Assembly: GCF_004339805.1 (NCBI RefSeq) | Contig: NZ_SLUI01000001.1 | Span: 372,001 to 436,000, forward strand | Origin: Anaerospora hongkongensis | GTDB taxonomy: Bacteria > Bacillota > Negativicutes > Sporomusales > DSM-15969 | Direction: 5' to 3' | Length of the DNA stretch: 64,000 bases | Shown: one piece after another, positions 44,468 to 53,613 of the stretch | Numbering within the stretch: position 1 is the first letter of the stretch | Layout: each line of letters opens with the position of its first letter | The notes under the pieces: generated by a model | What the model saw: the letters and a program-made list of their open reading frames with translations, nothing else | Told to the model about the DNA's origin: nothing | Database searches by the model: none | Program-made: the position numbers and the translations under genes

Positions 44468-45381
44468 AAATTCGCCTCCCCTATATCTTTGCCGCTCTGA
44501 AACAAATCTGGATGCAACAGCGCATGATAAGTACCATCATTAGATAAGCTGCCGCTGTAAATTGCCACAGCAACCTGTTCTACAGTCAAACTGCCTGAAT
44601 CGGTTGTTATGGTCAGGCTGCCAGGCCTGAAGGCCAACAGCATACTCTTAGTCCCCACCGCCCGGTAAGGGACAATTTCCACCCTGCCCAGCCATTCATT
44701 GTCTTGGCATTCATGCAAATTACCCAGCCAGTTTTCCGCCTGACAGCACTGCAAGAAGTCCGCCGCCATTTGACTTAGCAAACAGTTAATCACCGCATAT
44801 TCAACCAGCATGACCGGTTTATGCCCCACGATGGTATACAGCCCATTTCCTGTATCGAGCATGGCGGATGTTGTAACAGTCTTACCGGCATACTCAATCG
44901 TCACCGGATATATCGTTTGCTTTCTGTACATTCGGCCTAAACACCGCCTGACAAGCAATACAATCAGGCTTACTCCCAATATCAGCCCGCCGATTAAATA
45001 GTGCCACGGTACGGCAATAGGCGTCGTATTCAGCAAGGGCAGGGAATACTGCTGCAAAAAATACAGCCACCCTAAAACAGCACCGCCAAGAATAAAAGAA
45101 ACAAGATAAAATACGCCGACCTGAAAAAAGAGCATTCGCAATGACGAATAGCCGAAAGCAATATAAACAATGATAACTGATACAATCCCTTTAACGAGCG
45201 GATGATAAAAAACTGTCGTGTAAGAAAATACACTGATTAATACATATAAGGCTCCAACTAATGAGCCTGCTCCAATCCGCCATCCCTTTCCCGTAGTTCC
45301 CGCCGCTAATGCCGTTAGCCATAAAATTATGGCATTCATGACAATATTGACTGCTACAATGATATCTCCGTAAACAACCAT
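44458..45381 (-). CDS. spoIIGA: Sporulation sigma-E processing protease SpoIIGA
   Basis: SpoIIGA is a mother-cell membrane protease that cleaves pro-sigma-E after SpoIIR signalling. Five or so N-terminal membrane segments fill about residues 1-150. The cytoplasmic aspartic-protease domain has the catalytic motif [13 protein letters not shown] 45381 gives 307 residues, 7 bp after AGGT; a longer upstream frame has no signal. It is followed directly by its substrate gene sigE. The family is clear though sequences vary widely. Confidence 0.94.
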   Translation of the reverse strand: MVVYGDIIVAVNIVMNAIILWLTALAAGTTGKGWRIGAGSLVGALYVLISVFSYTTVFYHPLVKGIVSVIIVYIAFGYSSLRMLFFQVGVFYLVSFILGGAVLGWLYFLQQYSLPLLNTTPIAVPWHYLIGGLILGVSLIVLLVRRCLGRMYRKQTIYPVTIEYAGKTVTTSAMLDTGNGLYTIVGHKPVMLVEYAVINCLLSQMAADFLQCCQAENWLGNLHECQDNEWLGRVEIVPYRAVGTKSMLLAFRPGSLTITTDSGSLTVEQVAVAIYSGSLSNDGTYHALLHPDLFQSGKDIGEANLCA

Positions 45382-45508
45382 TATCATTACCTGCCTAGTG
45401 TAATATTGACTACATCTGGGACGTACATAAAAATGTATGGCCAGCAAGGCAATTTTAGTACTAGTATAACAGGCTGATTTTCAAAAAATTGTAAATTCAT
45501 GGAAGTAA

Positions 45509-45544
45509 AAAATAAAAAAACCAGTCTTTTATCGACTGGTTTTC
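45509..45544 (-). terminator. Rho-independent terminator after ftsZ
   Basis: The minus-strand stem AAAACCAGTC / GACTGGTTTT with a 7-base loop is followed by TTTATTTTTT. It separates ftsAZ from spoIIGA-sigE. Confidence 0.93.
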
Positions 45545-45561
45545 AACAATATAAGTACTTT

Positions 45562-46611
45562 TTATGAGCGGCGCATCCATGCGGGAATATCTAAATCCGG
45601 CTTTTTGAATCGTTCAATTACCGGTGTATCTACTTTTTCCGCAACAACTTTACGATGCTGCTGGTCAAACCCGGTTGCAATTACAGTAACCCGGACTTCA
45701 TCGCTAAACTTTTCATCAATCACTGCACCAAAAATGATATTGGCTTCCGGATCTGCGGCGCGGGCAATAATTTCTGCCGCTTCATTTACTTCAAACAAGC
45801 CAAGCGTCGATCCGCCGGTAATATTTAGGAGAACGCCTTTTGCCCCTTCAATGGATGTTTCCAGCAGCGGACTCTTAATAGCTGCTTCTGCAGCCGCCAT
45901 TGCCCGGTTATCGCCTGTGGCAATACCGATTCCCATCAACGCCGAGCCTTGTTCAACCATAATTGTTTTTACGTCAGCAAAGTCCAGATTGATTAAGCCA
46001 GGAACAGCAATTAAGTCCGATATGCCCTGTACACCTTGGCGGAGCACATCATCGGCAATACGGAAAGCTTCAATAATCGGTGTTCTTTTATCTACAACCT
46101 GCATCAAACGATCATTGGGAATTGTAATCAGCGTGTCCACTTTTTCCTTTAGCTTGGCAATTCCCCGCTCAGCTTGGGTCTGACGGCGTTTTCCTTCAAA
46201 ACCAAAAGGTCTTGTTACTACGCCAACAGTAAGTGCACCAACTTCTTTTGCACATTCGGCAACAACAGGCGCTGCACCGGTCCCAGTACCGCCCCCCATA
46301 CCAGCAGTAACAAATACCATGTCAGCACCCTTCAATGCTTTAATAATCTCTTCACGGCTCTCTTGTGCTGCCTTTTCCCCGATTTCCGGGTTAGCTCCAG
46401 CTCCGAGCCCTTTTGTCAACTTGCCGCCTATTTGAATACGATTGGGTGCCTGAGACAGCAATAGAGCCTGTGCATCTGTATTTACTGCTAAAAACTCTAC
46501 TCCCTGAAGACCTCCGGCAATCATCCGGTTAACGGCATTATTACCGCCACCGCCGACACCAATAACTTTGATGGCTGCGAAGCGATCTAAATCCATATCA
46601 AATTCAAGCAT
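45562..46611 (-). CDS. ftsZ: Cell division GTPase FtsZ
   Basis: FtsZ polymerises into the division ring. The 349 residues include [14 protein letters not shown], the tubulin signature [16 protein letters not shown], the T7 loop region [11 protein letters not shown], and a C-terminal tail [10 protein letters not shown] that binds FtsA and SepF. The ATG follows AAGGAGG. It lies about 30 bp after ftsA. Both membrane anchors, ftsA and sepF, are encoded in this window. Confidence 0.98.
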   Translation of the reverse strand: MLEFDMDLDRFAAIKVIGVGGGGNNAVNRMIAGGLQGVEFLAVNTDAQALLLSQAPNRIQIGGKLTKGLGAGANPEIGEKAAQESREEIIKALKGADMVFVTAGMGGGTGTGAAPVVAECAKEVGALTVGVVTRPFGFEGKRRQTQAERGIAKLKEKVDTLITIPNDRLMQVVDKRTPIIEAFRIADDVLRQGVQGISDLIAVPGLINLDFADVKTIMVEQGSALMGIGIATGDNRAMAAAEAAIKSPLLETSIEGAKGVLLNITGGSTLGLFEVNEAAEIIARAADPEANIIFGAVIDEKFSDEVRVTVIATGFDQQHRKVVAEKVDTPVIERFKKPDLDIPAWMRRS

Positions 46612-46642
46612 GGATATTCCTCCTTATTGTCTAGCTGTGTTA

Positions 46643-47830
46643 TTAGAAGAAAGATTTAACTCGTTCCCAAAAGCTGTCAAGCATACCTGACGGTACATTT
46701 TCATTTGGGACATCTTGCGGCAGCTTACGGGTTGCCGCATATTCCACCAGGCCATATACTGCCGTATTCGTATAAAAAGCATATTCGGGTAATAAAGCTT
46801 CAAGCGGTGCCAGGCGCACCGGAATACCAAATAGCAATTCCAGACGTGCCTTAAGACTTGGCAGGTAACAACAGCCGCCGGTAAGGATGATTTCTTCATG
46901 CCCTTGGAGCACAGGTGCAGCCTGTTCATAAACAAGCTCGACAATTTCCTGGACCCGGCTTTCTACAATATGATGAAGAAAATCATAGGCAACATGCTTG
47001 TCCGTTGTGCCATAATCATTGCAATCAAGTATAACATCCTGTCCATAAAGGTCAGAATTCAATTTCGCATAATAACGCTTTATTTCTTCGGCGTGAGCCC
47101 GGCTGACTCCTACGCCCTGAGCAATATCATGCGTAATATAATCGCCGCCGAGCAGTAAAGTGGCAGCAGTTTCTAAATGCTGCTTACTGTAAAATGCTAA
47201 ATCGGTAGTACCAGCCCCCATGTCTATTACGATATATTGATTAGCTGCAGAACTGAAATTGGAAGCTGCGAATGCGTTAGCATGAATATCGGCAATCATT
47301 ACCTCTCTGTCCTGCAAAGCTCTTTCCAATTGAAATTCAATGCGTTTATCCAGAGCGGCAATACAAACCTCCACTTCCAATCGTGAACCCTTGTGCTGAG
47401 CAGTCATATCCTCTACTTTAACTCCGTCAAGCCAATAGCCGATTGGTACAGTATGCAAAATAGTCGATTCCTCCGGTATTCCCGTGACGATAGCAGCGCG
47501 CAAAGCACGATTGATATCCTCCTGGGATATCCTCTCAGGAAACACAGGTGATACACTACCACGGCAGGTATAAAAGCGGACTGCATCACCGCTTATCCCG
47601 AGATGCACCGGCCCAATTGCAACATTAGTCGCAACAGACGCACAGTCCAGGGCTTGGCGAATTGATTTAGCCAGCGCTTGTATATCAGTAATAACTCCTT
47701 TAACAAAACCCTCTGCAGGTGCAGTCCCTATACCAAGGACAGTAACCAAGCCATCAGGCTTTACCTGTCCGACGATAACCTTTATAGAGCTTGTTCCCAC
47801 ATCAGTCGCAAACAGATACTGGTTCTTCAT
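46643..47830 (-). CDS. ftsA: Cell division protein FtsA
   Basis: FtsA is an actin-like ATPase that anchors FtsZ filaments to the membrane. The 395 residues show phosphate-binding segments (FATDVGTSSIKVIVG, VIDMGAGTTDLAFYS), the 1C domain, EIILTGGCCYLPSL, and a C-terminal amphipathic helix (MLDSFWERVKSFF) that is the membrane-targeting sequence. The ATG follows GAGGAGC. The 160 bp upstream, after the sbp terminator, must hold its promoter, which I cannot place firmly. Confidence 0.97.
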   Translation of the reverse strand: MKNQYLFATDVGTSSIKVIVGQVKPDGLVTVLGIGTAPAEGFVKGVITDIQALAKSIRQALDCASVATNVAIGPVHLGISGDAVRFYTCRGSVSPVFPERISQEDINRALRAAIVTGIPEESTILHTVPIGYWLDGVKVEDMTAQHKGSRLEVEVCIAALDKRIEFQLERALQDREVMIADIHANAFAASNFSSAANQYIVIDMGAGTTDLAFYSKQHLETAATLLLGGDYITHDIAQGVGVSRAHAEEIKRYYAKLNSDLYGQDVILDCNDYGTTDKHVAYDFLHHIVESRVQEIVELVYEQAAPVLQGHEEIILTGGCCYLPSLKARLELLFGIPVRLAPLEALLPEYAFYTNTAVYGLVEYAATRKLPQDVPNENVPSGMLDSFWERVKSFF

Positions 47831-47948
47831 GCCCGCTCCTCATAGCACTACATTATGTTCTTTCCATATGTTTCAACAGAAGTAGCATTTTCCCTTTTTT
47901 ATTCCATAGAAAATGCGATGATTTCAATAAATATATGACCAAAGACCC

Positions 47949-47991
47949 AAAAAAGGCCGATAACTTTTCAAAAAAGAAAGTTATCGGCCTC
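47949..47991 (-). terminator. Rho-independent terminator after sbp
   Basis: The stem AGGCCGATAACTTT / AAAGTTATCGGCCT with a 9-base loop is followed by TTTTTTGGG on the minus strand, close to the sbp stop. Confidence 0.9.
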
Positions 47992-47994
47992 ATC

Positions 47995-48324
47995 TTATTT
48001 TTTAAGGAAATATCTACGAATGATAGCAAGGTTTTGAAAAACACGCACCCCAAAGGCCAACAGCGCCACATAATACAAATCGATGCCCAGTCGCTCACCG
48101 ATATATACCAGACCTGCAGCCAGCAGAGCATTTGTAAAGAAGCCGGTAATAAAAATAGTATTGTCAAACTTTTCTTCAATTCCGGCCCGCAGCCCGCCAA
48201 AAACAGAGTCAAGGGATGCCAGCAGTGCTACCGACATGAATTTGGCATATTCTGCAGGAATACTGATGGGAAAAACGGTTCCTATTAAAACACCAATAAT
48301 AAGTCCAATAATCGGCAATGTCAT
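47995..48324 (-). CDS. sbp: Small basic membrane protein Sbp (DUF1290)
   Basis: This 109-residue membrane protein has three hydrophobic segments (LPIIGLIIGVLIGTVFPI, TIFITGFFTNALLAAGLVYI, DLYYVALLAFGVRVFQNLA). It has the DUF1290 pattern ISIPAEYAKFMSVALLASLDSVFGG. ATG 48324 is 8 bp after AAGGAGGGGGG; a longer frame upstream overlaps the neighbour. Sbp lies between DUF881 genes and ftsA in many Firmicutes. Its role is unknown but the division context is constant. Confidence 0.9.
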   Translation of the reverse strand: MTLPIIGLIIGVLIGTVFPISIPAEYAKFMSVALLASLDSVFGGLRAGIEEKFDNTIFITGFFTNALLAAGLVYIGERLGIDLYYVALLAFGVRVFQNLAIIRRYFLKK

Positions 48325-48325
48325 C

Positions 48326-49018
48326 TTATTTTCCCCCCTCCTTGACCGGACTGGCAAACTCAAACCGGAAGGTGCCTTTGTAGGCGGGAACAATCACTTC
48401 ATCCTGCTTTTTCACAGTCACCTGTATACCCCAGAATTGCAATGTTTCCACTACGCCGCCTCGCATCTTTAAAGCGGTTTCCAGTGTTTGGGGATCACCG
48501 ATGGCCCGGATATCATAAGGCGGTGAATAGCGGGTATTATTTACCGATAAGGTGGGACCGGCACAACGTATTTCCGAGCTGGCTATCAGGCGCTGCTCAT
48601 TAATGGCCATCGCTTCGGCACCTGCTGCCCATAACTCATTAATTACCTTTAAAATATCATCATCATGAATCAGATACAAATTAGGATTTTCCCCGGGTTT
48701 GGTAGGCCGCTTGCTGTCATCAATCGTTACAATAATTCCCGCGCCCTGCATTGCAACAACCCCCGCACCCATTTTCAAGGTCTCGGTTTCGCGCGAAACT
48801 GTCTCTTTTTCAGTGGCCTGGCGGAGTTGATGCACTTCCTTTAAAAGCGCATCCCGCTCTTTCTCTGTTTGATTAAGACGCTGGGATAAATCCTCAACGC
48901 GTTGAAACGGTATACTTGCCCGGATATCTTGTGTTGTCCTGAACTGCACGGCAATCATAATGCCTAACACGACACAAACCAAAGCAATTGCCATCTGACC
49001 CTGCTTTACAGGAAGCAA
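48326..49018 (-). CDS. DUF881 family protein (YlxW/YlxX type)
   Basis: A single N-terminal membrane segment (MAIALVCVVLGIMIAVQF) is followed by a coiled coil (VEDLSQRLNQTEKERDALLKEV) and the DUF881 domain (GAGIIVTIDDSKRP, IHDDDILKVINELWAAGAEAMAINEQRL, ALKMRGGVVETL). TTG 49018 gives 230 residues and follows AAGGGGCG by 6 bp; a GTG at 49036 directly abuts the divIB stop. B. subtilis carries two such genes (ylxW, ylxX) here; this genome has one. The function is unknown. Confidence 0.87.
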   Translation of the reverse strand: MLPVKQGQMAIALVCVVLGIMIAVQFRTTQDIRASIPFQRVEDLSQRLNQTEKERDALLKEVHQLRQATEKETVSRETETLKMGAGVVAMQGAGIIVTIDDSKRPTKPGENPNLYLIHDDDILKVINELWAAGAEAMAINEQRLIASSEIRCAGPTLSVNNTRYSPPYDIRAIGDPQTLETALKMRGGVVETLQFWGIQVTVKKQDEVIVPAYKGTFRFEFASPVKEGGK

Positions 49019-49036
49019 TAGTCTCGCCCCTTTCAC

Positions 49037-49792
49037 TTATTGTTTCAATTTCACAAAAGGAGAAGCATAATTCAGATCAACATACTCTACTGTTAAATGC
49101 TTATCATGTATCTCCTGGATGATAGCCTGTGTCAGTTTCGATTTTTCTTCCATTCTGTCATTGCTGCCAATCCGTATGGCAATCGAATCCGTTGTATAGG
49201 CCACTAACTGCTGCGGTGATTTTATATTAATCTCCGAAAGTTGATTAATTGTCACCTCGTCAAGTGCTGCCAAATAAGCTAAAATGCTTTTTATCTGGCT
49301 ATTTTCGATTTGATCTCCCACATAAACATTGCCGAGGCGGATTCCCGTAATTAACGGAACGTTTACCTGTTTTAGATTACGGAAAGCCGCAAGGACAATG
49401 CCTTGTTTATCCACCTCTACAAAACCATAACTGCTCGCGATATACGCTAAAGGTTGTCTTTCCTTTAGGCGAATAACAATAGAAGCCGGCAGCTTTCTTG
49501 AAACCTCCACATCTGACAAGCGCAAATCACTTGTCAAACGGTGTTTAATATCGTCCGTATTAAGCCGGAAAATATTAACTGATTCAGGAATACCGGCAAT
49601 GCGGTAAACCTCTTCTACCGAAACATATTTATTTCCCTCTACCAACACCCCGCCAACAATAAAATAAGGAGAGTTGACAAACAGAAACGATGCAACTAAA
49701 GTAACCAGAATCAACAGTAAATACATAAAATGACGTGGCGGCAGAGACTTGCGTTCTTGCTTACCTGACCATAAATTATCGGTTGTTCGCAT
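49037..49792 (-). CDS. divIB: Cell division protein DivIB/FtsQ
   Basis: DivIB stabilises the FtsL-DivIC complex that activates septal peptidoglycan synthesis. The 251 residues have one membrane segment (FMYLLLILVTLVASFLFV), the POTRA domain (YFIVGGVLVEGNKYVSVEEVYRIAGI) and the FtsQ beta domain (RKLPASIVIRLKERQPLAYI). The ATG follows GAGGTG. It follows ddl, with a terminator and probable new promoter between. Confidence 0.93.
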   Translation of the reverse strand: MRTTDNLWSGKQERKSLPPRHFMYLLLILVTLVASFLFVNSPYFIVGGVLVEGNKYVSVEEVYRIAGIPESVNIFRLNTDDIKHRLTSDLRLSDVEVSRKLPASIVIRLKERQPLAYIASSYGFVEVDKQGIVLAAFRNLKQVNVPLITGIRLGNVYVGDQIENSQIKSILAYLAALDEVTINQLSEINIKSPQQLVAYTTDSIAIRIGSNDRMEEKSKLTQAIIQEIHDKHLTVEYVDLNYASPFVKLKQ

Positions 49793-49828
49793 GTACTTTT
49801 AACACCTCGTGGTCAACCTTCTGTCGTA

Positions 49829-49856
49829 ATTATACACTAACTTGACCATAAGCAAA
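49829..49856 (-). promoter_or_regulatory. Promoter of divIB-DUF881-sbp
   Basis: The minus strand has a perfect TATAAT (49829-49834) with TTTGCT or TTGCTT about 15-16 bp upstream (49850-49856). It lies just after the ddl terminator. The -35 is weak. Confidence 0.5.
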
Positions 49857-49861
49857 ACTAA

Positions 49862-49896
49862 AAAAAACAGGCAGTTTTTATCTTCTGCCTGTTTTT
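49862..49896 (-). terminator. Terminator after ddl
   Basis: The stem AAACAGGCAG / CTGCCTGTTT with a 10-base loop and T runs on both strands lies immediately after the ddl stop. Confidence 0.9.
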
Positions 49897-49898
49897 TA

Positions 49899-50828
49899 TC
49901 ACTTTCCTGCCATTTTGAGGATCCGTTCGCACAGATCCGGAAACGAAAGCCCGATAGCAGCAGCGGCTTTCGGCACAAGGCTCGTAGCCGTCATACCGGG
50001 AATGGTATTAATCTCCAGGACATAAGGCTGACCGGCTTCATCCATCATAAAGTCGACCCGTGCCACTCCACGGCAGCCAAATAATTGAAAGGCCTTCACT
50101 GCAAGGCTTTGAATTTGTTCGGCAGCTTTGCTTTCTAATCGGGCCGGCACGATATAATCTGTGCACCCCTTAGTATACTTTGACCGGTAATCATAGCGCC
50201 CCGAATGGGGAACAATCTCGATGATCGGCAAAGCCTGCACATTCTCATCGCCAATTACTGCCACAGTAAGTTCTTTTCCTTTAATAAACTCTTCTACAAC
50301 GATTTGTTCGCTGTAGCCAAATGCTTCTGTTACAGCAGCTTCCAATAAGTCTTGCTCACTTACAATACTGACGCCTATGCTCGATCCCTGCGAGGCAGCT
50401 TTTACAACTACAGGCAAGGAAAACTGTTGGCTTATTTCTGCCAGAACCGCTTTTGTTTCTGTGGTTCGCGCGAAGAAGAGCGAACGTGGAGTCGGAATGC
50501 CGTCAGCCATAAACAAGCGTTTGGAAATTACTTTATCCATAGCGACAGCACTTGCCAACATACCAGAGCCCGTATAAGGAATCCCCAGAAGCTCAAGCGT
50601 TCCCTGAATTGTACCATCTTCTCCAAACTTACCGTGAACAGCATTGAATACAACGTCAATGTTTTCTGCTTTAATCTGTTCTACAAATTGTAGCGGAGCG
50701 AGTTCCATAGCAATTGCCTGGTAACCCTTTTCTTGAAGAGCTGCTAAAATAGCCCCGCCCGTGTTGAGTGAAACCTCACGTTCTGTCGAAGGTCCTCCCA
50801 TTAGTACAGCAATTTTCTTGTTTTTCAC
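49899..50828 (-). CDS. ddl: D-alanine-D-alanine ligase
   Basis: Ddl joins two D-alanines for the peptidoglycan stem peptide. The ATP-grasp fold of 309 residues has VLMGGPSTEREVSL, HGKFGEDGTIQG, PVVVKAASQGSSIGVS, EEFIKGKELTVAV and VLEINTIPGMTATSLVPKAA. The GTG start has AGGGGGA upstream. The motif region YRSKYTKGCTDY contains the omega-loop Tyr of D-Ala-D-Ala, not D-Ala-D-Lac, ligases. It lies between murA and divIB. Confidence 0.96.
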   Translation of the reverse strand: MKNKKIAVLMGGPSTEREVSLNTGGAILAALQEKGYQAIAMELAPLQFVEQIKAENIDVVFNAVHGKFGEDGTIQGTLELLGIPYTGSGMLASAVAMDKVISKRLFMADGIPTPRSLFFARTTETKAVLAEISQQFSLPVVVKAASQGSSIGVSIVSEQDLLEAAVTEAFGYSEQIVVEEFIKGKELTVAVIGDENVQALPIIEIVPHSGRYDYRSKYTKGCTDYIVPARLESKAAEQIQSLAVKAFQLFGCRGVARVDFMMDEAGQPYVLEINTIPGMTATSLVPKAAAAIGLSFPDLCERILKMAGK

Positions 50829-50842
50829 GGTGGTAATTCCCC

Positions 50843-52096
50843 CTATTCACTTTTGCGGCGAATGATGGATGCTCCCAAGTGTTGCAATTTATTCTCTAGA
50901 CCTTCGTAACCGCGGTCTATGTGGTACACGTGTTCAATTTCCGACAGGCCTTCTGCCGTTAACGCCGCTAACACAAGCGCTGCTCCGGCCCGCAAATCAG
51001 GAGCATCCACCACTGCACCGGTTAGCTTTTGCACGCCTCGTATGACAGCGGTACGTCCTTCTACTTTGATTCTTGCCCCCATACGGGTCATCTCATCAAC
51101 ATGCTTAAAACGATTTTCAAAAATAGTCTCGGTAATAATACTGGTTCCTTTGGCAATAGCCAGCATCGACAGCATCGGTGCCTGCAGATCGGTAGGAAAG
51201 CCCGGATGAGGCAGTGTCTTAATATCCACGCCGCGCAGTTCCCCTGCCCGAATCCGGATATTATTCGCTCCCCAAACGACAGATGCTCCCAACTCCTGCA
51301 GCTTATCAATCACCGGAAATAAATGTTCAGGGCAAACATTCTCGACTGTCACGTCCCCTTTGGTCATTGCACCGGCTACCAGAAATGTGCCTGCTTCAAT
51401 ACGGTCAGGAATAACCGTATGCTCAGTGGCATTTAATTTTGTTACGCCCTCAATGCGAATTGTGTCTGTGCCTGCACCGTAAATTTTTGCACCCATTTTA
51501 CTCAGCAATTGTTGCAAATCACATATTTCCGGTTCTCTTGCCGCATTACGGATAATCGTTGTGCCTTTGGCTAAAACGGCAGCCATCATTGCATTTTCAG
51601 TAGCTCCGACACTGGGGAAATCAAAATGAATTTCACCACCTGCCAGCTCTTCCGCCTCTGCCTCAATAAAGCCGAAACTCTCGCTAACGGTAGCACCAAT
51701 CTTCTCTAACGCTTTAATATGTAAATTAATTGGCCGGGGACCAATCGCACATCCCCCAGGGTAAGAAAGACGAACCTTGCGGAATCTGCCTAACAAGGGC
51801 CCCATCAGAAATACCGATGCCCGCATTTCGCGCATTAAATGTTCTGGTATTTCAGCCTTATTTACATTCGTCGTATCAATGATCAGTGAACTGTCCTGCC
51901 GTTTAATTCGTGCTCCCAAAAGAGTCATGATGTCTTGCATAATACTGATATCCCGTAACCTGGGTACATCATGAATTACACTTATACCGGTACATAAAAG
52001 CGTAGCAGCCATAATCGGCAATGTAGCATTTTTGGCGCCACTGATTTTTACCGTACCGTTTAGTTGTACTTCTCCCTGGACGATAAATTTCTCCAT
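50843..52096 (-). CDS. murA: UDP-GlcNAc 1-carboxyvinyltransferase MurA
   Basis: MurA adds enolpyruvate to UDP-GlcNAc, the first committed step of peptidoglycan synthesis and the target of fosfomycin. The 417 residues contain VKISGAKNATLPIMAA, the catalytic Cys in YPGGCAIGPRPINLH, GIPT-like FPTDLQAPM and RAGAALVLAAL. The presence of Cys predicts fosfomycin sensitivity at the target. ATG 52096 is 6 bp after AGGAGGG. It sits between murC and ddl, where B. subtilis has murB and others. Confidence 0.95.
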   Translation of the reverse strand: MEKFIVQGEVQLNGTVKISGAKNATLPIMAATLLCTGISVIHDVPRLRDISIMQDIMTLLGARIKRQDSSLIIDTTNVNKAEIPEHLMREMRASVFLMGPLLGRFRKVRLSYPGGCAIGPRPINLHIKALEKIGATVSESFGFIEAEAEELAGGEIHFDFPSVGATENAMMAAVLAKGTTIIRNAAREPEICDLQQLLSKMGAKIYGAGTDTIRIEGVTKLNATEHTVIPDRIEAGTFLVAGAMTKGDVTVENVCPEHLFPVIDKLQELGASVVWGANNIRIRAGELRGVDIKTLPHPGFPTDLQAPMLSMLAIAKGTSIITETIFENRFKHVDEMTRMGARIKVEGRTAVIRGVQKLTGAVVDAPDLRAGAALVLAALTAEGLSEIEHVYHIDRGYEGLENKLQHLGASIIRRKSE

Positions 52097-52169
52097 CGTC
52101 AACCCTCCTAGAAAAGTACAATCACCCTTTCACAGCAATGTCAGACCTTGGAAAGGTTTGACCAAATAC

Positions 52170-53546
52170 TTAATTCTGAGCCAGCTTTTCAACCAATTCT
52201 TCACCAGAACGGTAAATGTCGCCAGCTCCCATTGTCATCACCAGATCACCTGGTTCAACAAATTCTAACAAATATCGCGAAATTTTACTTTTATCCTGAA
52301 TGTACGTTACGGTCTGTGATGTTTGACGTTCAACTTCATCTTTAATTACTTCCCCTGTAATGCCAGGGATGGGCTGTTCACCTGCGGAGTACACATCGGT
52401 AAGAATCAAGTGGTCCGCCGGAACAAAGGCGCTTCCGAATTCTTGGCGTAAAAACTTAGTCCGCGAGTAGCGGTGCGGCTGGAAAATACAGATAAGCCGC
52501 TTGGGTTTCAAATCCTTGGCTGCCCTAAGTGTAGTGGCAATTTCCGTAGGATGATGAGCATAGTCATCCACTATCCAAACGCCCTTTGCCCGGCCTTTCG
52601 TTTGAAAGCGCCGCTTTACTCCCTGAAAAGCTGCCAAACCATCAGCAATTTGGGCAAACGACAGGCCTAATTTCACGCCTGTTACAATTGCAGCCAAAGA
52701 GTTGGCAATATTATGCCTGCCGGGAACATTCAAACTGATTGACCCCAGCAGCTGGCCCTCACAGTACGCATCATAAATCGTTTCCGATCCATTAATGCGT
52801 ATATTGCGGGCCGTATACTCCGCTTCGTGGTCAACAGCATAGGACACATACTTACGGTCTAATTGTTCTGCCATATCCCTAACAAAAGGATTATCAAAAC
52901 ACAAGATAGCAAGACCGTTTTCTACAGGCAGTTTATGTAGAAATTTCTGAAAGGTGTTTAAAATATTTTCCATTGTTTCATAAAAATCCATATGGTCGTT
53001 TTCAATATTGGTAACAATGGCAATTTTAGGAGACAGTTTTAAGAAAGATCCATCACTTTCATCGGCTTCGGCAACGACATGCTTCCCTTTGCCCATTTTA
53101 GCGTTGCCGCCAAGATAGTCTAATTCTCCACCGATAAGTATTGTAGGGTCAAGACCGGCTTTCTCCAGCATAATCGCAATCATGGAAGTTGTTGTCGTTT
53201 TTCCGTGCGCACCGGCGATTGCTATCCCTTCCCGATTTTCCATAATAGCCGCCACAATATCGGCCCGATGGAATACCGTTAATCCGCGTTCCCGGGCAGC
53301 TGTCAACTCTGCGTTGCTTTCGGGGATGGCTGTCGAGACTACAATTGCCTGTGCATCTTGAATATTCTCACTGCAGTGTCCGACACAAACCCTTGCACCA
53401 AGTTGTTCTAATTTGTATGTTGTTTCTGACTTAGAAATATCTGACCCTGAAACACTGAATCCCATTGCCAGCAAGACTTTGGCAATGGCACTCATACCAG
53501 CGCCTCCGATACCTACGAAGTGAATTTTTTTTATATTGTTCAACAA
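52170..53546 (-). CDS. murC: UDP-N-acetylmuramate-L-alanine ligase MurC
   Basis: MurC adds L-alanine to UDP-MurNAc. The 458 residues show the N-terminal Rossmann-like IHFVGIGGAGMSAIAKVL, the ATP loop GAHGKTTTTSMIA near residue 114, EADESDGSFLKLSP, and DDYAHHPTEI. The start is TTG, with GGGGAGAG upstream. It lies after murG and before murA. No murB gene lies beside it. Confidence 0.96.
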   Translation of the reverse strand: MLNNIKKIHFVGIGGAGMSAIAKVLLAMGFSVSGSDISKSETTYKLEQLGARVCVGHCSENIQDAQAIVVSTAIPESNAELTAARERGLTVFHRADIVAAIMENREGIAIAGAHGKTTTTSMIAIMLEKAGLDPTILIGGELDYLGGNAKMGKGKHVVAEADESDGSFLKLSPKIAIVTNIENDHMDFYETMENILNTFQKFLHKLPVENGLAILCFDNPFVRDMAEQLDRKYVSYAVDHEAEYTARNIRINGSETIYDAYCEGQLLGSISLNVPGRHNIANSLAAIVTGVKLGLSFAQIADGLAAFQGVKRRFQTKGRAKGVWIVDDYAHHPTEIATTLRAAKDLKPKRLICIFQPHRYSRTKFLRQEFGSAFVPADHLILTDVYSAGEQPIPGITGEVIKDEVERQTSQTVTYIQDKSKISRYLLEFVEPGDLVMTMGAGDIYRSGEELVEKLAQN

Positions 53547-53613
53547 CTAGACTCTCCCCTTTCTCGCGCATACCCGGAACGTATCTCATAGTATGCACCT
53601 TAAACCCGAGTTG

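Noticed and set aside
45605..46183. Long open frame (192 codons) on the plus strand
   Set aside because: It is antisense to ftsZ; the composition is that of a shadow frame.
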